A stretch of DNA of 64,000 nucleotides from Leifsonia sp. AK011 (GTDB lineage Bacteria > Actinomycetota > Actinomycetes > Actinomycetales > Microbacteriaceae). The notes under the pieces are model-generated. The model saw only the letters and a list, made by a program, of their open reading frames with translations. It searched no databases and was not told where the DNA came from. The translations under genes were made by a program, and so were the position numbers. This document shows, piece by piece, positions 35,152 to 44,931 of the stretch (position 1 is the stretch's first letter; each line of letters opens with the position of its first letter). Location: positions 2,294,001-2,358,000 of the forward strand of contig NZ_JACCCH010000001.1 of the NCBI RefSeq assembly GCF_013410945.1. Reading direction: 5' to 3'.

Positions 35152-36816
35152 ATGTCTTCTTCACCGATGTCGAGCCACGCGATTGTCGTCGGAGCCGGCC
35201 TGGCAGGGCTCGTCGCCGCCGCAGAACTGGTTGCTGCTGGCAAAACCGTCACGATCCTCGAACAGGAGCCCGAGGCGAGCTTCGGCGGCCAGGCCTGGTG
35301 GTCCTTCGGCGGCTTGTTCCTGGTGGACTCGCCCGAGCAACGGCGGATGGGCATCCGCGACAGCTTCGAACTCGCGCGTCAGGACTGGTTCGGCAGCGCT
35401 GGATTCGACCGCGCCGAGGACAACTGGCCTCGGCAGTGGGCCGAGGCCTACCTCCAGTTCGCCGCCGAGGAGAAGCGCGCCTGGCTGCGCGAGCGTGGGG
35501 TCGGCTTCTTTCCCGTGGTGGGCTGGGCCGAGCGTGGCGGCTATACGGCGACCGAGCACGGCAACTCCGTGCCGCGCTTCCACATCACGTGGGGCACTGG
35601 TCCTGGCATCCTCGCCCCGTTCATCGCCGCGGTCCGCGAGGGCGTCGAGAAGGGCCTCGTGAGCCTGAGGTTCCGGCATCGGGTCGATGAACTGATCCTC
35701 GAGGGTGGTGCGGTCGTGGGCGCGCGCGGCGCGGTGCTCGCAGACGACGACGCTGAGCGTGGCGGCCCGAGCAATCGCGACGTCGTCGGGGACTTCGAGG
35801 CCCGCGGGCAGGCGACGATCGTGACGAGTGGCGGCATCGGCGGCAACCACGATCTCGTGCGCCAGCAATGGCCCAAGCGCATGGGCGAACCCCCGAAGCA
35901 CCTGCTGAGCGGCGTGCCCGCCCACGTCGACGGGCGGATGCTCAGCATCACCGAACAGGCCGGCGCTCACCTGATCAATGGCGATCGCATGTGGCACTAC
36001 GTCGAGGGCATCACGAACTACGCGCCCGTCTGGCCTCAGCACGGGATCCGGATCCTTCCCGGCCCCTCGAGTATTTGGCTGGATGCCACGGGCCACCGTC
36101 TCCCCGTGCCCCTGTTTCCCGGCTTCGACACGCTCGGAACACTCGAGCACATCGTCTCGACGGGGTATGACTACAGCTGGTTCGTCCTCACCCAGGCGAT
36201 CATCGAGAAGGAATTCGCGCTGTCGGGCAGCGAGCAGAATCCGGACCTCACCGGCAAGAGCATCCGCGAGCTGCTCAAGCAGCGTCTCGGCAAGGGTGCA
36301 ACGGGGCCCGTTGAGGCGTTCAAGGAGAAGGGCGTCGACTTCGTCGTCGCCGACACTCTCGAGCAGTTGCTGCGCGGGATGCAGGAACTCGCCCCGGACG
36401 TGCCCATCGATGCGGCCCTCGTGCGGGAACAGATCGAAGCGCGGGACCGGGAGTTGGCCAACGACTTCAGCAAGGACTCACAGATCAACGCGATTCGACA
36501 GGCACGGCGCTACCGCGGCGACAAACTCATCAGGGTGGCGTCGCCGCACCGCATCCTCGACCCCAAAGCCGGTCCTCTCATCGGGGTGAAGCTCCACATC
36601 CTCACGCGCAAGAGTCTCGGCGGAATCGAGACGGACCTCTCGGGACGCGCGCTCGACCCCTCCGGAGTAGCTGTTCCCGGCTTGTACGCCGCGGGTGAGG
36701 CGAGCGGCTTCGGTGGAGGTGGGATGCACGGCTACCGTTCCCTTGAGGGCACCTTCCTCGGGGGCTGCTTGTTCAGCGGACGCACCGCGGGAAGGTCTGC
36801 CGCGAGCCTCGCGTGA
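35152..36816 (+). CDS. FAD-binding dehydrogenase, KstD-like (COG3573)
   Basis: The 554-aa flavoprotein has the dinucleotide-binding AIVVGAGLAGLVAAAELVAAG, the ILEQE strand end, WWSFGGLFLV, and the C-terminal GLYAAGEASGFGGGGMHGYRS that closes the FAD site. It belongs to the fumarate-reductase/3-ketosteroid dehydrogenase fold, but this subgroup has no assigned substrate. ATG 35152 follows AAGGGAG; the upstream ATG-like start is not preceded by one. Confidence 0.87.
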   Translation: MSSSPMSSHAIVVGAGLAGLVAAAELVAAGKTVTILEQEPEASFGGQAWWSFGGLFLVDSPEQRRMGIRDSFELARQDWFGSAGFDRAEDNWPRQWAEAYLQFAAEEKRAWLRERGVGFFPVVGWAERGGYTATEHGNSVPRFHITWGTGPGILAPFIAAVREGVEKGLVSLRFRHRVDELILEGGAVVGARGAVLADDDAERGGPSNRDVVGDFEARGQATIVTSGGIGGNHDLVRQQWPKRMGEPPKHLLSGVPAHVDGRMLSITEQAGAHLINGDRMWHYVEGITNYAPVWPQHGIRILPGPSSIWLDATGHRLPVPLFPGFDTLGTLEHIVSTGYDYSWFVLTQAIIEKEFALSGSEQNPDLTGKSIRELLKQRLGKGATGPVEAFKEKGVDFVVADTLEQLLRGMQELAPDVPIDAALVREQIEARDRELANDFSKDSQINAIRQARRYRGDKLIRVASPHRILDPKAGPLIGVKLHILTRKSLGGIETDLSGRALDPSGVAVPGLYAAGEASGFGGGGMHGYRSLEGTFLGGCLFSGRTAGRSAASLA

Positions 36817-36886
36817 GACATAGTCTGGATACACGGGGGTCGGTCGAGACTCGGCGCCCGGTCAATCGACGCGACGGAGGACGATC

Positions 36887-37519
36887 ATGACCAACCCCAC
36901 GACGCCGAGTGTTCCGGCCGGCTGGTACCCAGACCCCGCAGGCAGTGGCCGCCAGCGCTGGTGGGATGGTGCGCAGTGGACCGAGCACTTCCAGGAGGCC
37001 TACACTCCGACCGCGGCCGGCGGAGCGCTCGCCGCTCCCGAGGGCACGAAGGCATACAACGTCTGGATCTGGCTCGTCGTGCTGCTGCCGTATGTGACCT
37101 TGCCCTTCCTCTTCGGGATCGACTTCTCAGGAATGTTCTCTGCCCAGAACCTGGAAGACCAGGGCGCGATGCTGCGGGCCGAGTTGGGCCTCTTCACCTC
37201 TCCCGCCTATATCGGACTCGTGGTGGGCGGCCTCATCAGCACCGTGCTCGTGATCTTCTTCGCCTACAAGGACTGGCGGGAGCTGCAGCGAGCAGGAGTT
37301 CCGCAGCCCTTCCACTGGGCTTTCGTGTTTCTGAACCTCGTAATCGGCCCCGTCTACGCGATCGGTCGCGCTGTGATCGTCAAGCGCCGCACAGGACACG
37401 GATCGGCCGTCCTGTGGGTCACGATCGGCCTCATCGTCCTGTCGATCATCATCGGGGTCGTCTGGTCCGTGACCCTCGTGGCCCAGATGATGGCGACCAT
37501 GACGACCTACGGTTACTGA
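36887..37519 (+). CDS. DUF2510 domain membrane protein, 210 aa
   Basis: The N-terminal DUF2510 module (GWYPDPAGSGRQRWWDGAQW) is followed by a linker and four membrane helices between about 58 and 205 (for example IWLVVLLPYVTLPFLFGI). The module is nearly the same as the stand-alone protein at 19019. Function is unknown. An ACGGAGGACG ribosome site precedes the ATG. It is convergent with the next gene. Confidence 0.8.
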   Translation: MTNPTTPSVPAGWYPDPAGSGRQRWWDGAQWTEHFQEAYTPTAAGGALAAPEGTKAYNVWIWLVVLLPYVTLPFLFGIDFSGMFSAQNLEDQGAMLRAELGLFTSPAYIGLVVGGLISTVLVIFFAYKDWRELQRAGVPQPFHWAFVFLNLVIGPVYAIGRAVIVKRRTGHGSAVLWVTIGLIVLSIIIGVVWSVTLVAQMMATMTTYGY

Positions 37520-37523
37520 TTCG

Positions 37524-38207
37524 CTAGCGCGCGAGCGTCCAACTGCGACGCTTGACCAGCACGTGACCGCGCTTGGTCGTGAGGCGTGTCCACGGTCCGG
37601 ATTCGTGCATGGTCACGGCATCGCCCTCGTGGAGGAATCCGAGGCTGAGCGCTGCGAACGCGGCGCCTGCCGGGACGAAGTCGAAGCCATCGATCGGGCG
37701 ACCCCAGATCTCAGTCCGCACACGATGAACGATCTGCTCGCCCGTTCCGGTGGGGATCGCGGCGGCCACCTCGTCGATTCCGGCTCTGGCTGCGGCATCC
37801 ACGATCTGCCAGTCGATCGGACCGAGCGAGTGCCATCCACCCCGTGGCGGCGAGATGGCCGCCCAGGTCACCGTGTTGACCTCCATGGGCAGGCGCACCG
37901 AAATGCCCTGGGTCGGGTCCTCGGCGGCCGCGGATTCGAGAAGTGCCTCGACCCGCATGAGCAGTGAACGCACGGGGACGACGACGTCGAACGGTTCCTG
38001 GTCGGCTAGCGCGAACGTGCGCAGCCCCAGCACCGTCGGGCTCTCATCGAGAAGGCCGACGGGATGCAACACCGAGACGTACACGGCGAGCACCCCGGAA
38101 CCGCCGATGAGGCGCACCGAGCCGTCTTCGACGCGGAGGGCACGACCGAGGAACACGTGAAGGTCGCCGAGGGCAAGGGAGTCGACGAGAGTGAAAGTGC
38201 GAGACAT
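37524..38207 (-). CDS. Conserved hypothetical protein beside tesB, 227 aa
   Basis: The protein is soluble and has no signal peptide. Blocks such as VPVRSLLMRVEALLES, AAISPPRGGW and GIDEVAAAIPTGTGEQIV look structured and are likely conserved, and the C-terminus ends in a small basic beta unit (GHVLVKRRSW). I cannot assign a family. Its ATG is only 21 bp from the divergent tesB start, and both promoters use the same TAAACTA sequence. Confidence 0.75.
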   Translation of the reverse strand: MSRTFTLVDSLALGDLHVFLGRALRVEDGSVRLIGGSGVLAVYVSVLHPVGLLDESPTVLGLRTFALADQEPFDVVVPVRSLLMRVEALLESAAAEDPTQGISVRLPMEVNTVTWAAISPPRGGWHSLGPIDWQIVDAAARAGIDEVAAAIPTGTGEQIVHRVRTEIWGRPIDGFDFVPAGAAFAALSLGFLHEGDAVTMHESGPWTRLTTKRGHVLVKRRSWTLAR

Positions 38208-38215
38208 CAGTCTTC

Positions 38216-38222
38216 TAAACTA
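38216..38222. promoter_or_regulatory. Overlapping divergent -10 boxes (TAAACTA)
   Basis: TAAACT on the + strand (38216-38221) ends 7 nt before the tesB ATG. TAGTTT on the - strand (38217-38222) lies 9 nt before the opposite ATG. Both starts are leaderless or nearly so. Confidence 0.5.
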
Positions 38223-38228
38223 CAGGGC

Positions 38229-39101
38229 ATGCACGACCCACTGGCAGGCTTCCTGGCCGCCCTCGATCTGCAGGACACCGGCGCTCGAACGAGCGAGGAC
38301 ATCTTCACCGGCCCCAGCCAGTGGATGCCACAGGGCAGGGTCTTCGGAGGCCAAGTGCTCGCGCAGTCCCTCGTTGCGGCGCAGCGCACCACGCCGGAGG
38401 ATCGAACCGTCCATTCGATGCACGGGTACTTCCTCCGGCCGGGCAAGGTGGAGCTGCCGATCACCTTCGCCGTCGACCGCATCCACGACGGCAGGTCGTT
38501 CTCCACGAGGCGGACGCAGGCGTACCAGGACGGCGTGCCCATCCTCTCGATGATCGCCTCGTTCCAGGACTCGGATCCAGGACTTGAACACCAAGCGGAG
38601 ATGCCTGCCGGAGTCCCCGACCCGGAAACGCTTCCGTCCGCAGAGCAGTCGCTCGCGGGCGTCGACCATCCCATTGCCCAGTTCTGGGCCACCCAGCGTC
38701 CGTTCGAGATGCGCCACGTGCCATCCCCCATCTACTTCTCCGTCGAGGGCGAGCGGGTCGCGCACCAGGCAGTCTGGTTCAAGGCGATCGGGGCACTCCC
38801 TGACGACCCCAACCTGCATCGCGCAGCCCTCGCTTACGCGAGCGACTACTCGATCCTGGAACCGATCCTGCGGCGCCACGGCCTGCCGTGGTCAACCCCC
38901 GGTCTCAAGATGGCGAGCCTCGACCACGCGATGTGGTGGCACCGCTTCGGGCGCGTCGACGAATGGAACCTCTACGTGCAGGAGTCGCCGTCGGCAACGG
39001 GAGGGCGGGGCTTCTCGCTCGGGCGCATCTTCAGCCGAGACGGGCTGCTCCTCGCGAGCGTCGCTCAGGAGGGCATGGTTCGCGTGCCCCTCAACGACTA
39101 G
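38229..39101 (+). CDS. tesB: Acyl-CoA thioesterase II
   Basis: The 290-aa protein has the double-hotdog TesB layout: GRVFGGQVLAQSLVAA in the first domain, LRPGKVELPITFAVDRIHDGR, and SLDHAMWWHRFGRVDEW in the second with the catalytic Asp. It hydrolyses medium- and long-chain acyl-CoA. The start is set by a leaderless box and the family-typical DPLAGFLAALDL. It ends 4 bp inside the convergent 4HBT thioesterase gene. Confidence 0.94.
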   Translation: MHDPLAGFLAALDLQDTGARTSEDIFTGPSQWMPQGRVFGGQVLAQSLVAAQRTTPEDRTVHSMHGYFLRPGKVELPITFAVDRIHDGRSFSTRRTQAYQDGVPILSMIASFQDSDPGLEHQAEMPAGVPDPETLPSAEQSLAGVDHPIAQFWATQRPFEMRHVPSPIYFSVEGERVAHQAVWFKAIGALPDDPNLHRAALAYASDYSILEPILRRHGLPWSTPGLKMASLDHAMWWHRFGRVDEWNLYVQESPSATGGRGFSLGRIFSRDGLLLASVAQEGMVRVPLND

Positions 39102-39568
39102 CCGCGCTTGGTGAAGGTCACCGGCTCCTCGACGTAGGGTGCCCAGGCTTCACGCTGCTCGTCGCCGATGCGCTGCGGCCTGCCCGTGTCGGCTCTCACC
39201 ATGACGATGGTCGTGGATGCGCGGGTGAACAGCACGCGAGGCTCGACGCCGATCGGCGAGTAGAGCTCGTAGCAGACCTCGAGGCTAGCGCCGCCGATGC
39301 GTCCGATCCACAGCTCGATGTCAATGGGTGCCCGCATGTACGGGATCGGCGCCAGATACTCGATCTCCTGCCGTGCGATGAGGCTGATCGTCTCGGCACC
39401 CGGCCGCGCATCGAGGATGGCAGTTGCCTCACCCACGACGTCACCGTCGGGCAGCCAGAACGCCTGGATGCGCGCTTCCTCCAGGATTCGCAGCATCTCG
39501 GCGTTGTTGACGTGCGCGTACGCGTCGAAGTCGCTCCAGCGCAGCGGGACCGGGATGTGGAGGCGCAT
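39098..39568 (-). CDS. 4HBT-family acyl-CoA thioesterase
   Basis: The 156-aa single-hotdog protein has the signature PLRWSDFDAYAHVNNAEML, where Asp is the catalytic residue of 4-hydroxybenzoyl-CoA thioesterase/YbgC-like enzymes. Its substrate is unknown. It is tail-to-tail with tesB and could hydrolyse shorter acyl-CoA. A TAACCT leaderless box ends 6 nt before the start and overlaps a perfect 14-bp palindrome. Confidence 0.9.
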   Translation of the reverse strand: MRLHIPVPLRWSDFDAYAHVNNAEMLRILEEARIQAFWLPDGDVVGEATAILDARPGAETISLIARQEIEYLAPIPYMRAPIDIELWIGRIGGASLEVCYELYSPIGVEPRVLFTRASTTIVMVRADTGRPQRIGDEQREAWAPYVEEPVTFTKRG

Positions 39569-39574
39569 AGTGAC

Positions 39575-39580
39575 AGGTTA
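39575..39580 (-). promoter_or_regulatory. Leaderless -10 box (TAACCT) of the thioesterase
   Basis: The box ends 6 nt before ATG 39568 and lies inside the palindrome GGTTACGCGTAACC (39576-39589). Confidence 0.45.
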
Positions 39581-39653
39581 CGCGTAACCGGGCGCGAGAC
39601 GCGCCCGGCGATTAGCCGCGCGAGGCCCAGAAATGGGCCTCGCACAAAGCGAG

Positions 39654-39661
<8 letters not shown>
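39576..39661. repeat. Array of four palindromes between thioesterase and ettA
   Basis: From left to right: a perfect 14-bp palindrome at 39576-39589, a 9-bp/3-nt hairpin at 39588-39608, and a nested pair with an outer 9-bp stem (39608-39616 with 39653-39661) around an inner 10-bp GAAA-loop hairpin (39620-39643). The last outer arm overlaps the ettA stop codon. It probably ends the ettA transcript and may regulate the thioesterase. Confidence 0.8.
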
Positions 39662-41336
<1,675 letters not shown>

Positions 41337-41342
41337 TACTCC

Positions 41343-41348
41343 ATTGTA
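41343..41348 (-). promoter_or_regulatory. Leaderless -10 box (TACAAT) of ettA
   Basis: The box is one base from the sigma-A consensus TATAAT and ends 6 nt before ATG 41336. Confidence 0.55.
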
Positions 41349-41361
41349 CGGAGGGCTTCGG

Positions 41362-41844
41362 TCACCAATCGATCGGCCGGGTTGTGCCGATGAGGCACTT
41401 ACCCGTGCCGAGCAGCGGTGCGACGAGGCTCGTGTAGGCGGTGGGACTCAGCTGCCCGACCAGGCATTCACCCTGCATCCGCACCGACACGACTATCGAA
41501 TCCGCGGGGATGTTGATGGCGGTGGTGTCGAAGGTGACCTCCATGTCCGCCTTGTTGAAGCCGTGGTTCGCCAGGTTCGTGACGATGTCCGCACCCGGAC
41601 CCATCTTGTAGATGCCCCAGTACTCGTTGTTCACGTAGTCGAAGAACTGCTTGTTCGCGGCGGCAGTCCCCTGGGGCTTGAACTCGGGGATCTTGGTGGG
41701 CGTCGGTGTCGGAGTCGGAGACGCTGACCCACTTCCCGTGGGAACGGGCATCGGCTCCGGAGTGCCCCCGACACAGCCGGCCAGCGCCAGCACTGCCACT
41801 AACGCCACGCCTGCCGAGGCGAAGCGCACTGCAGTTACTGGCAT
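41362..41844 (-). CDS. Putative lipoprotein, 160 aa
   Basis: A lipoprotein signal peptide with lipobox LALAGC is followed by a Ser/Pro/Thr linker (SASPTPTPTPTKIPEF) and a domain of about 110 residues with two Cys (GECLVGQ and GKCLIGT) that could pair. It contains AANKQFFDYVNNEYWG and the repeated CLxG. I do not assign a function. GGGGAG precedes ATG 41844. The next gene upstream on this strand is ssb. Confidence 0.75.
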   Translation of the reverse strand: MPVTAVRFASAGVALVAVLALAGCVGGTPEPMPVPTGSGSASPTPTPTPTKIPEFKPQGTAAANKQFFDYVNNEYWGIYKMGPGADIVTNLANHGFNKADMEVTFDTTAINIPADSIVVSVRMQGECLVGQLSPTAYTSLVAPLLGTGKCLIGTTRPIDW

Positions 41845-41912
41845 CCCGACTCCCCTGTTTGATCGCGGCACATCCGCTCGCACATTGTAAGGCGGAGGAA
41901 CTGAGAGAACCG

Positions 41913-42386
41913 CTAGAACGCTGGTTCCGGTGCGGGCTGGCCGGGAGAGGACGGCTCGAATGAATCGTGCTCCGGCGGGGACACCGGCTGGCTCTGCTGG
42001 GGTTCTGGTGCGGTCTGCGCCTTACTCGCGCTCATCGACCGGGCGAAGGTCGTGGAACCCCAGAGCAGGTCGTGGCCGAGTGCGTCAGCCTCGACATCCA
42101 CACTCATCCCCGACCGCTCGCCGGTATCCCACGAGCGGAGCTTGAGTCGCCCCGTCACCAGAACGCGCTCCCCCTTGCTGAGCGATGCGCTGGCGTTGAT
42201 GGCCAGCTGCCGGAAGCAGGTGACGGTGTACCAGTTGGTCTCAGCGTCCACCCACTTGCCCTCGTTCTTGTCGTATCGGCGTTGGGTCGAGGCCAGGCGG
42301 AAGTTCGTAATGGCCAGTCCCTCGCTCGTCACGATGTGCTTGGGATCGGTGGCCACGAGGCCTGTGAGGGTGATCGTGTCTGTCAT
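41913..42386 (-). CDS. ssb: Single-stranded DNA-binding protein (Ssb)
   Basis: The 157-aa protein has the OB-fold pattern ITLTGLVATDPKHIVTSEG, FRLASTQRRYD, NWYTVTCFRQLAINASASL and KGERVLVTGRLKLRSW. The C-terminal region is Pro/Gln/Ser-rich and ends PEPAF, which is not the usual acidic DDDIPF partner-binding tip. It may therefore be an accessory SSB rather than the replication one. The start is set at the family N-terminus MTDTITLTG. Confidence 0.88.
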   Translation of the reverse strand: MTDTITLTGLVATDPKHIVTSEGLAITNFRLASTQRRYDKNEGKWVDAETNWYTVTCFRQLAINASASLSKGERVLVTGRLKLRSWDTGERSGMSVDVEADALGHDLLWGSTTFARSMSASKAQTAPEPQQSQPVSPPEHDSFEPSSPGQPAPEPAF

Positions 42387-42591
42387 GGCTGCTCCGGGGT
42401 AGAGGTGGACGGATGCACGGGGCGACGCTCGTGCCGGGATAGCCGCCCCGGCATCCGATGCAGCAAGTGTGCTCGTGTGCCCGGGCGAGACAGCGAGCTC
42501 TCGGCCGGTCTGGGGAGTTGGTCTGCGGTGACCCGCGTCTTGGGGAGAAGAGCCCAACGGCTGCGCCCGTTCCGACGTCGGCGCATGCCCA

Positions 42592-42597
42592 TAGGCT
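42592..42597 (+). promoter_or_regulatory. Leaderless -10 box (TAGGCT) of the aldo/keto reductase
   Basis: The box ends 6 nt before ATG 42604. Confidence 0.5.
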
Positions 42598-42603
42598 GGT
42601 GCC

Positions 42604-43611
42604 ATGCCGTACAACGCAGCCCCAGACCGTTACCAGAAGCTCGACTACGCCCGTGTTGGCCGGAGCGGGCTCAAACTCCCCCGGGTGTCCCTCGGACTCT
42701 GGAACAACTTCGGATCGGATCGCGCCCTGGAGACGCAGCGCGCCATCATCCGTCGCGCCTTCGACCTGGGCGTCACCCACATCGACATCGCGAACAACTA
42801 CGGCCCGCCGAACGGTTCGGCGGAGAAGAACTTCGGCACCATCCTGCGTGAGGATCTCCGTCCCTACCGCGACGAGCTCATCGTCTCCTCGAAGGCCGGC
42901 TACGACATGTGGGAGGGGCCCTACGGCGAGTGGGGGTCTCGCAAGTACCTGCTCTCCTCCCTTGACCAGAGCCTCGCGCGAACAGGCCTGGAGTATTTCG
43001 ATATCTTCTACTCCCACCGCCCGGACCCGGAGACGCCGATCGAGGAGACCATGGGCGCCCTCGCGAGCGCTGTGCACTCCGGCAAGGCGCTGTACGTCGG
43101 CGTCTCGAACTACTCACCCGAGCAGACGAGGGCAGCAGCAGCGGCCCTCGCCGAGCACAAGGTTCCCCTCCTCATCCACCAGCCCCGGTACAACATGTTC
43201 GATCGCCACATCGAGGACGGCCTGTTCCCCGTGCTCGACGAACTGGGTATCGGGAGCATCGTCTTCTCGCCCCTCGCCCAGGGTCTGCTGACCAACCGCT
43301 ACCTGAACGGCATTCCTGCCGACTCGCGCGTGGCGGAGGGCCGATGGATGAACGAGAACACCATCGACGAGACCTACCTGTCGCGCGCCCGGGCACTGAA
43401 TGAGATCGCGGATGCCCGTGGCCAGAGTCTCGCGCAGCTCGCGCTGCTCTGGGTGCTGCGCGTGCCCGAGGTCACCTCGGCCCTGATCGGCGCCTCGAGC
43501 GTCGCGCAACTCGAGAACAACCTCGCCGCACTCTCGGGGCCGGCGCTCACAGCGGACGAGCTCGCCGCGATAGAGCCCTTCGCCGTGCACGGTACGGGGA
43601 GCACGCGCTAG
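42604..43611 (+). CDS. Aldo/keto reductase, YghZ (AKR14)-like
   Basis: The 335-aa TIM-barrel NADPH reductase keeps the tetrad: Asp in DIANNYGPPNGSAE, Tyr in the same segment, Lys in VSSKAGYDMW and His in FYSHRPDPETP. The spacing matches L-glyceraldehyde-3-phosphate/methylglyoxal reductases of the YghZ group. It would detoxify reactive aldehydes. A leaderless TAGGCT box sets the start. Confidence 0.92.
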   Translation: MPYNAAPDRYQKLDYARVGRSGLKLPRVSLGLWNNFGSDRALETQRAIIRRAFDLGVTHIDIANNYGPPNGSAEKNFGTILREDLRPYRDELIVSSKAGYDMWEGPYGEWGSRKYLLSSLDQSLARTGLEYFDIFYSHRPDPETPIEETMGALASAVHSGKALYVGVSNYSPEQTRAAAAALAEHKVPLLIHQPRYNMFDRHIEDGLFPVLDELGIGSIVFSPLAQGLLTNRYLNGIPADSRVAEGRWMNENTIDETYLSRARALNEIADARGQSLAQLALLWVLRVPEVTSALIGASSVAQLENNLAALSGPALTADELAAIEPFAVHGTGSTR

Positions 43612-43675
43612 CCACCGACTGTCAGTGGTCGAATCTATGTTCGAAGCATCACCTCGAACGACAGGGAGACCACGA

Positions 43676-43918
43676 ATGACAACGCTCGACTTCGCAGCAA
43701 CCCGTCCTACGCACGCGGGTATCGCGACCACTCAGCTCGGCGACGACCTGTGGCGCATCACGCGTGCTGGAGGGGAAGTACTCGGATACGTGGAGCGTCA
43801 CGTGACCGCAGCAGGGCATCGTTTCACGGCGAAGCGAATGCTGCAGCGCCAGCGCCGATTCCTCCCCATCGGCGACTTCTGGACAATCGAGGATGCCTTG
43901 GATTGCTTCCGCTTCTAG
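43676..43918 (+). CDS. Small conserved hypothetical protein, 80 aa
   Basis: This soluble protein has a compact beta-rich sequence (DDLWRITRAGGEVLGYVER) followed by a basic segment (TAKRMLQRQRRF) and LPIGDFWTIEDALDCFRF. I do not recognise a family. An AGGGAG site lies 8 nt before ATG 43676. A stem-loop follows. Confidence 0.65.
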   Translation: MTTLDFAATRPTHAGIATTQLGDDLWRITRAGGEVLGYVERHVTAAGHRFTAKRMLQRQRRFLPIGDFWTIEDALDCFRF

Positions 43919-43925
43919 CGTGTCG

Positions 43926-43951
43926 CCCCGTCACTCGTGTGACTGACGGGG
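43926..43951 (+). terminator. Hairpin terminator after the 80-aa gene
   Basis: Arms CCCCGTCA and TGACGGGG enclose a 10-nt loop. The next gene's TACAGT -10 box begins two bases after the stem, so termination and initiation are packed together. Confidence 0.65.
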
Positions 43952-43952
43952 T

Positions 43953-43958
43953 TACAGT
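43953..43958 (+). promoter_or_regulatory. Leaderless -10 box (TACAGT) of the 196-aa protein
   Basis: The box ends 6 nt before ATG 43965. Confidence 0.5.
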
Positions 43959-43964
43959 GACGGC

Positions 43965-44555
43965 ATGATGCTGGAGTGGTGGAATGACATTGTTCGCTGG
44001 TTCGCCTCGGATGCCGGGCAGACCATCTTCGTGACAGCGGTACTTCCCTTCATAGCGATTCTTGCTGCGGGGCTGCTTGCTGGCCTGATCATGCGTGGCG
44101 CACTCAAGCGCTTCGTGCTGCAGCAGGACAAGCAGGCGAAGGTCTCCGCGATCGCGGGCCTCGCGGCATCCGCCCGCAAGGCGGCTGCGTGGAGCAGCCT
44201 CTCCGCCCAGGAGAAGCAGCACGTAGAGCAGCAGACGAGCGAGGCCGAGATCCGTGTGCGGCTTCTCCCCGTTGCTGGGGCCACCGAGGCAGCCGATTGG
44301 GCAGCCCACTACATGGCCTCCATGAAGCGCAACTCCGCCAACTACGGCTTCCAGGCCGAGCAGGATCTCAAGCAGCTCCAGGATGGTCTCGTGTTCTGGC
44401 ACCACAAGCCATCCAAGGCTCGCAAGATGTTCGCCCAGGACCTCGCCACGTGGAAGTACGACACCTCGGCCCCCGACGACGAGCTCCTCGCCAAGCAGCG
44501 CGAATGGGCTGCGCAGCAGGAGACCCAGCCGTTCGAGCCCGTGAAGGCCAGCTAG
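43965..44555 (+). CDS. Single-pass membrane-anchored protein, 196 aa
   Basis: One membrane helix at about 22-45 (FVTAVLPFIAILAAGLLAGL) is followed by a long helical cytosolic part with AAWSSLSAQEKQHVEQQTSE and FQAEQDLKQLQDGLVFWHHKPSKARKMF written in parts, consistent with coiled-coil-like structure. I cannot name the family. It is preceded by a leaderless promoter and followed by the repeat region next to tRNA-Arg. Confidence 0.75.
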   Translation: MMLEWWNDIVRWFASDAGQTIFVTAVLPFIAILAAGLLAGLIMRGALKRFVLQQDKQAKVSAIAGLAASARKAAAWSSLSAQEKQHVEQQTSEAEIRVRLLPVAGATEAADWAAHYMASMKRNSANYGFQAEQDLKQLQDGLVFWHHKPSKARKMFAQDLATWKYDTSAPDDELLAKQREWAAQQETQPFEPVKAS

Positions 44556-44563
44556 AACGCTCG

Positions 44564-44686
44564 CTACGGCAGCGCGTCGGAACCGGCGCGCTGTGGGCCC
44601 ACGAGCACGCTCGCATCCTGCGCAAACGCACTGCGCGTCGCGCGTCCTTCGGACTCCCGCCGCACAGTGCCCCCGGCAGGAATTGA
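44564..44686. repeat. First copy of a perfect 123-bp direct repeat
   Basis: These 123 bases are identical to 44715-44837, offset 151. The copy includes the last 19 nt of tRNA-Arg (44668-44686) and 104 bp of the tRNA's downstream flank. Each copy contains a 7-bp hairpin (CAGCGCG and CGCGCTG). There is no gene in 44556-44818. Confidence 0.95.
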
Positions 44687-44714
44687 CTCCCCAGCGGCAC
44701 GGCCGACACGCCGC

Positions 44715-44837
44715 CTACGGCAGCGCGTCGGAACCGGCGCGCTGTGGGCCCACGAGCACGCTCGCATCCTGCGCAAACGCACTGCGCGTCGCGCGTCCTT
44801 CGGACTCCCGCCGCACAGTGCCCCCGGCAGGAATTGA
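44715..44837. repeat. Second copy of the 123-bp repeat, overlapping tRNA-Arg
   Basis: This copy joins the intact tRNA-Arg gene: its right end (44819-44837) is the 3' end of the tRNA. The 28 bp between the copies (44687-44714) are unique. Confidence 0.95.
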
Positions 44838-44891
44838 ACCTGCGACCAAGAGATTAGAAGGCTCCTGCTCTATCCGCTGAGCTACGGGGGC
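44819..44891 (-). tRNA. tRNA-Arg: tRNA-Arg (anticodon TCT)
   Basis: On the minus strand the acceptor GCCCCCG pairs with CGGGGGC, the anticodon loop is CTTCTAA and the T-loop is TTCAATT. CCA is not encoded. Its 3' 19 nt are duplicated at 44668-44686. Confidence 0.96.
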
Positions 44892-44931
44892 TGGCGGTGC
44901 CACGATACCGCAGCGGTCGGCGTAGGCGCTC

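Noticed and set aside
44564-44837. The 123-bp repeats as a transposon or IS remnant
   Set aside because: There are no terminal inverted repeats, no transposase frame, and the repeat boundaries are set by the tRNA end.
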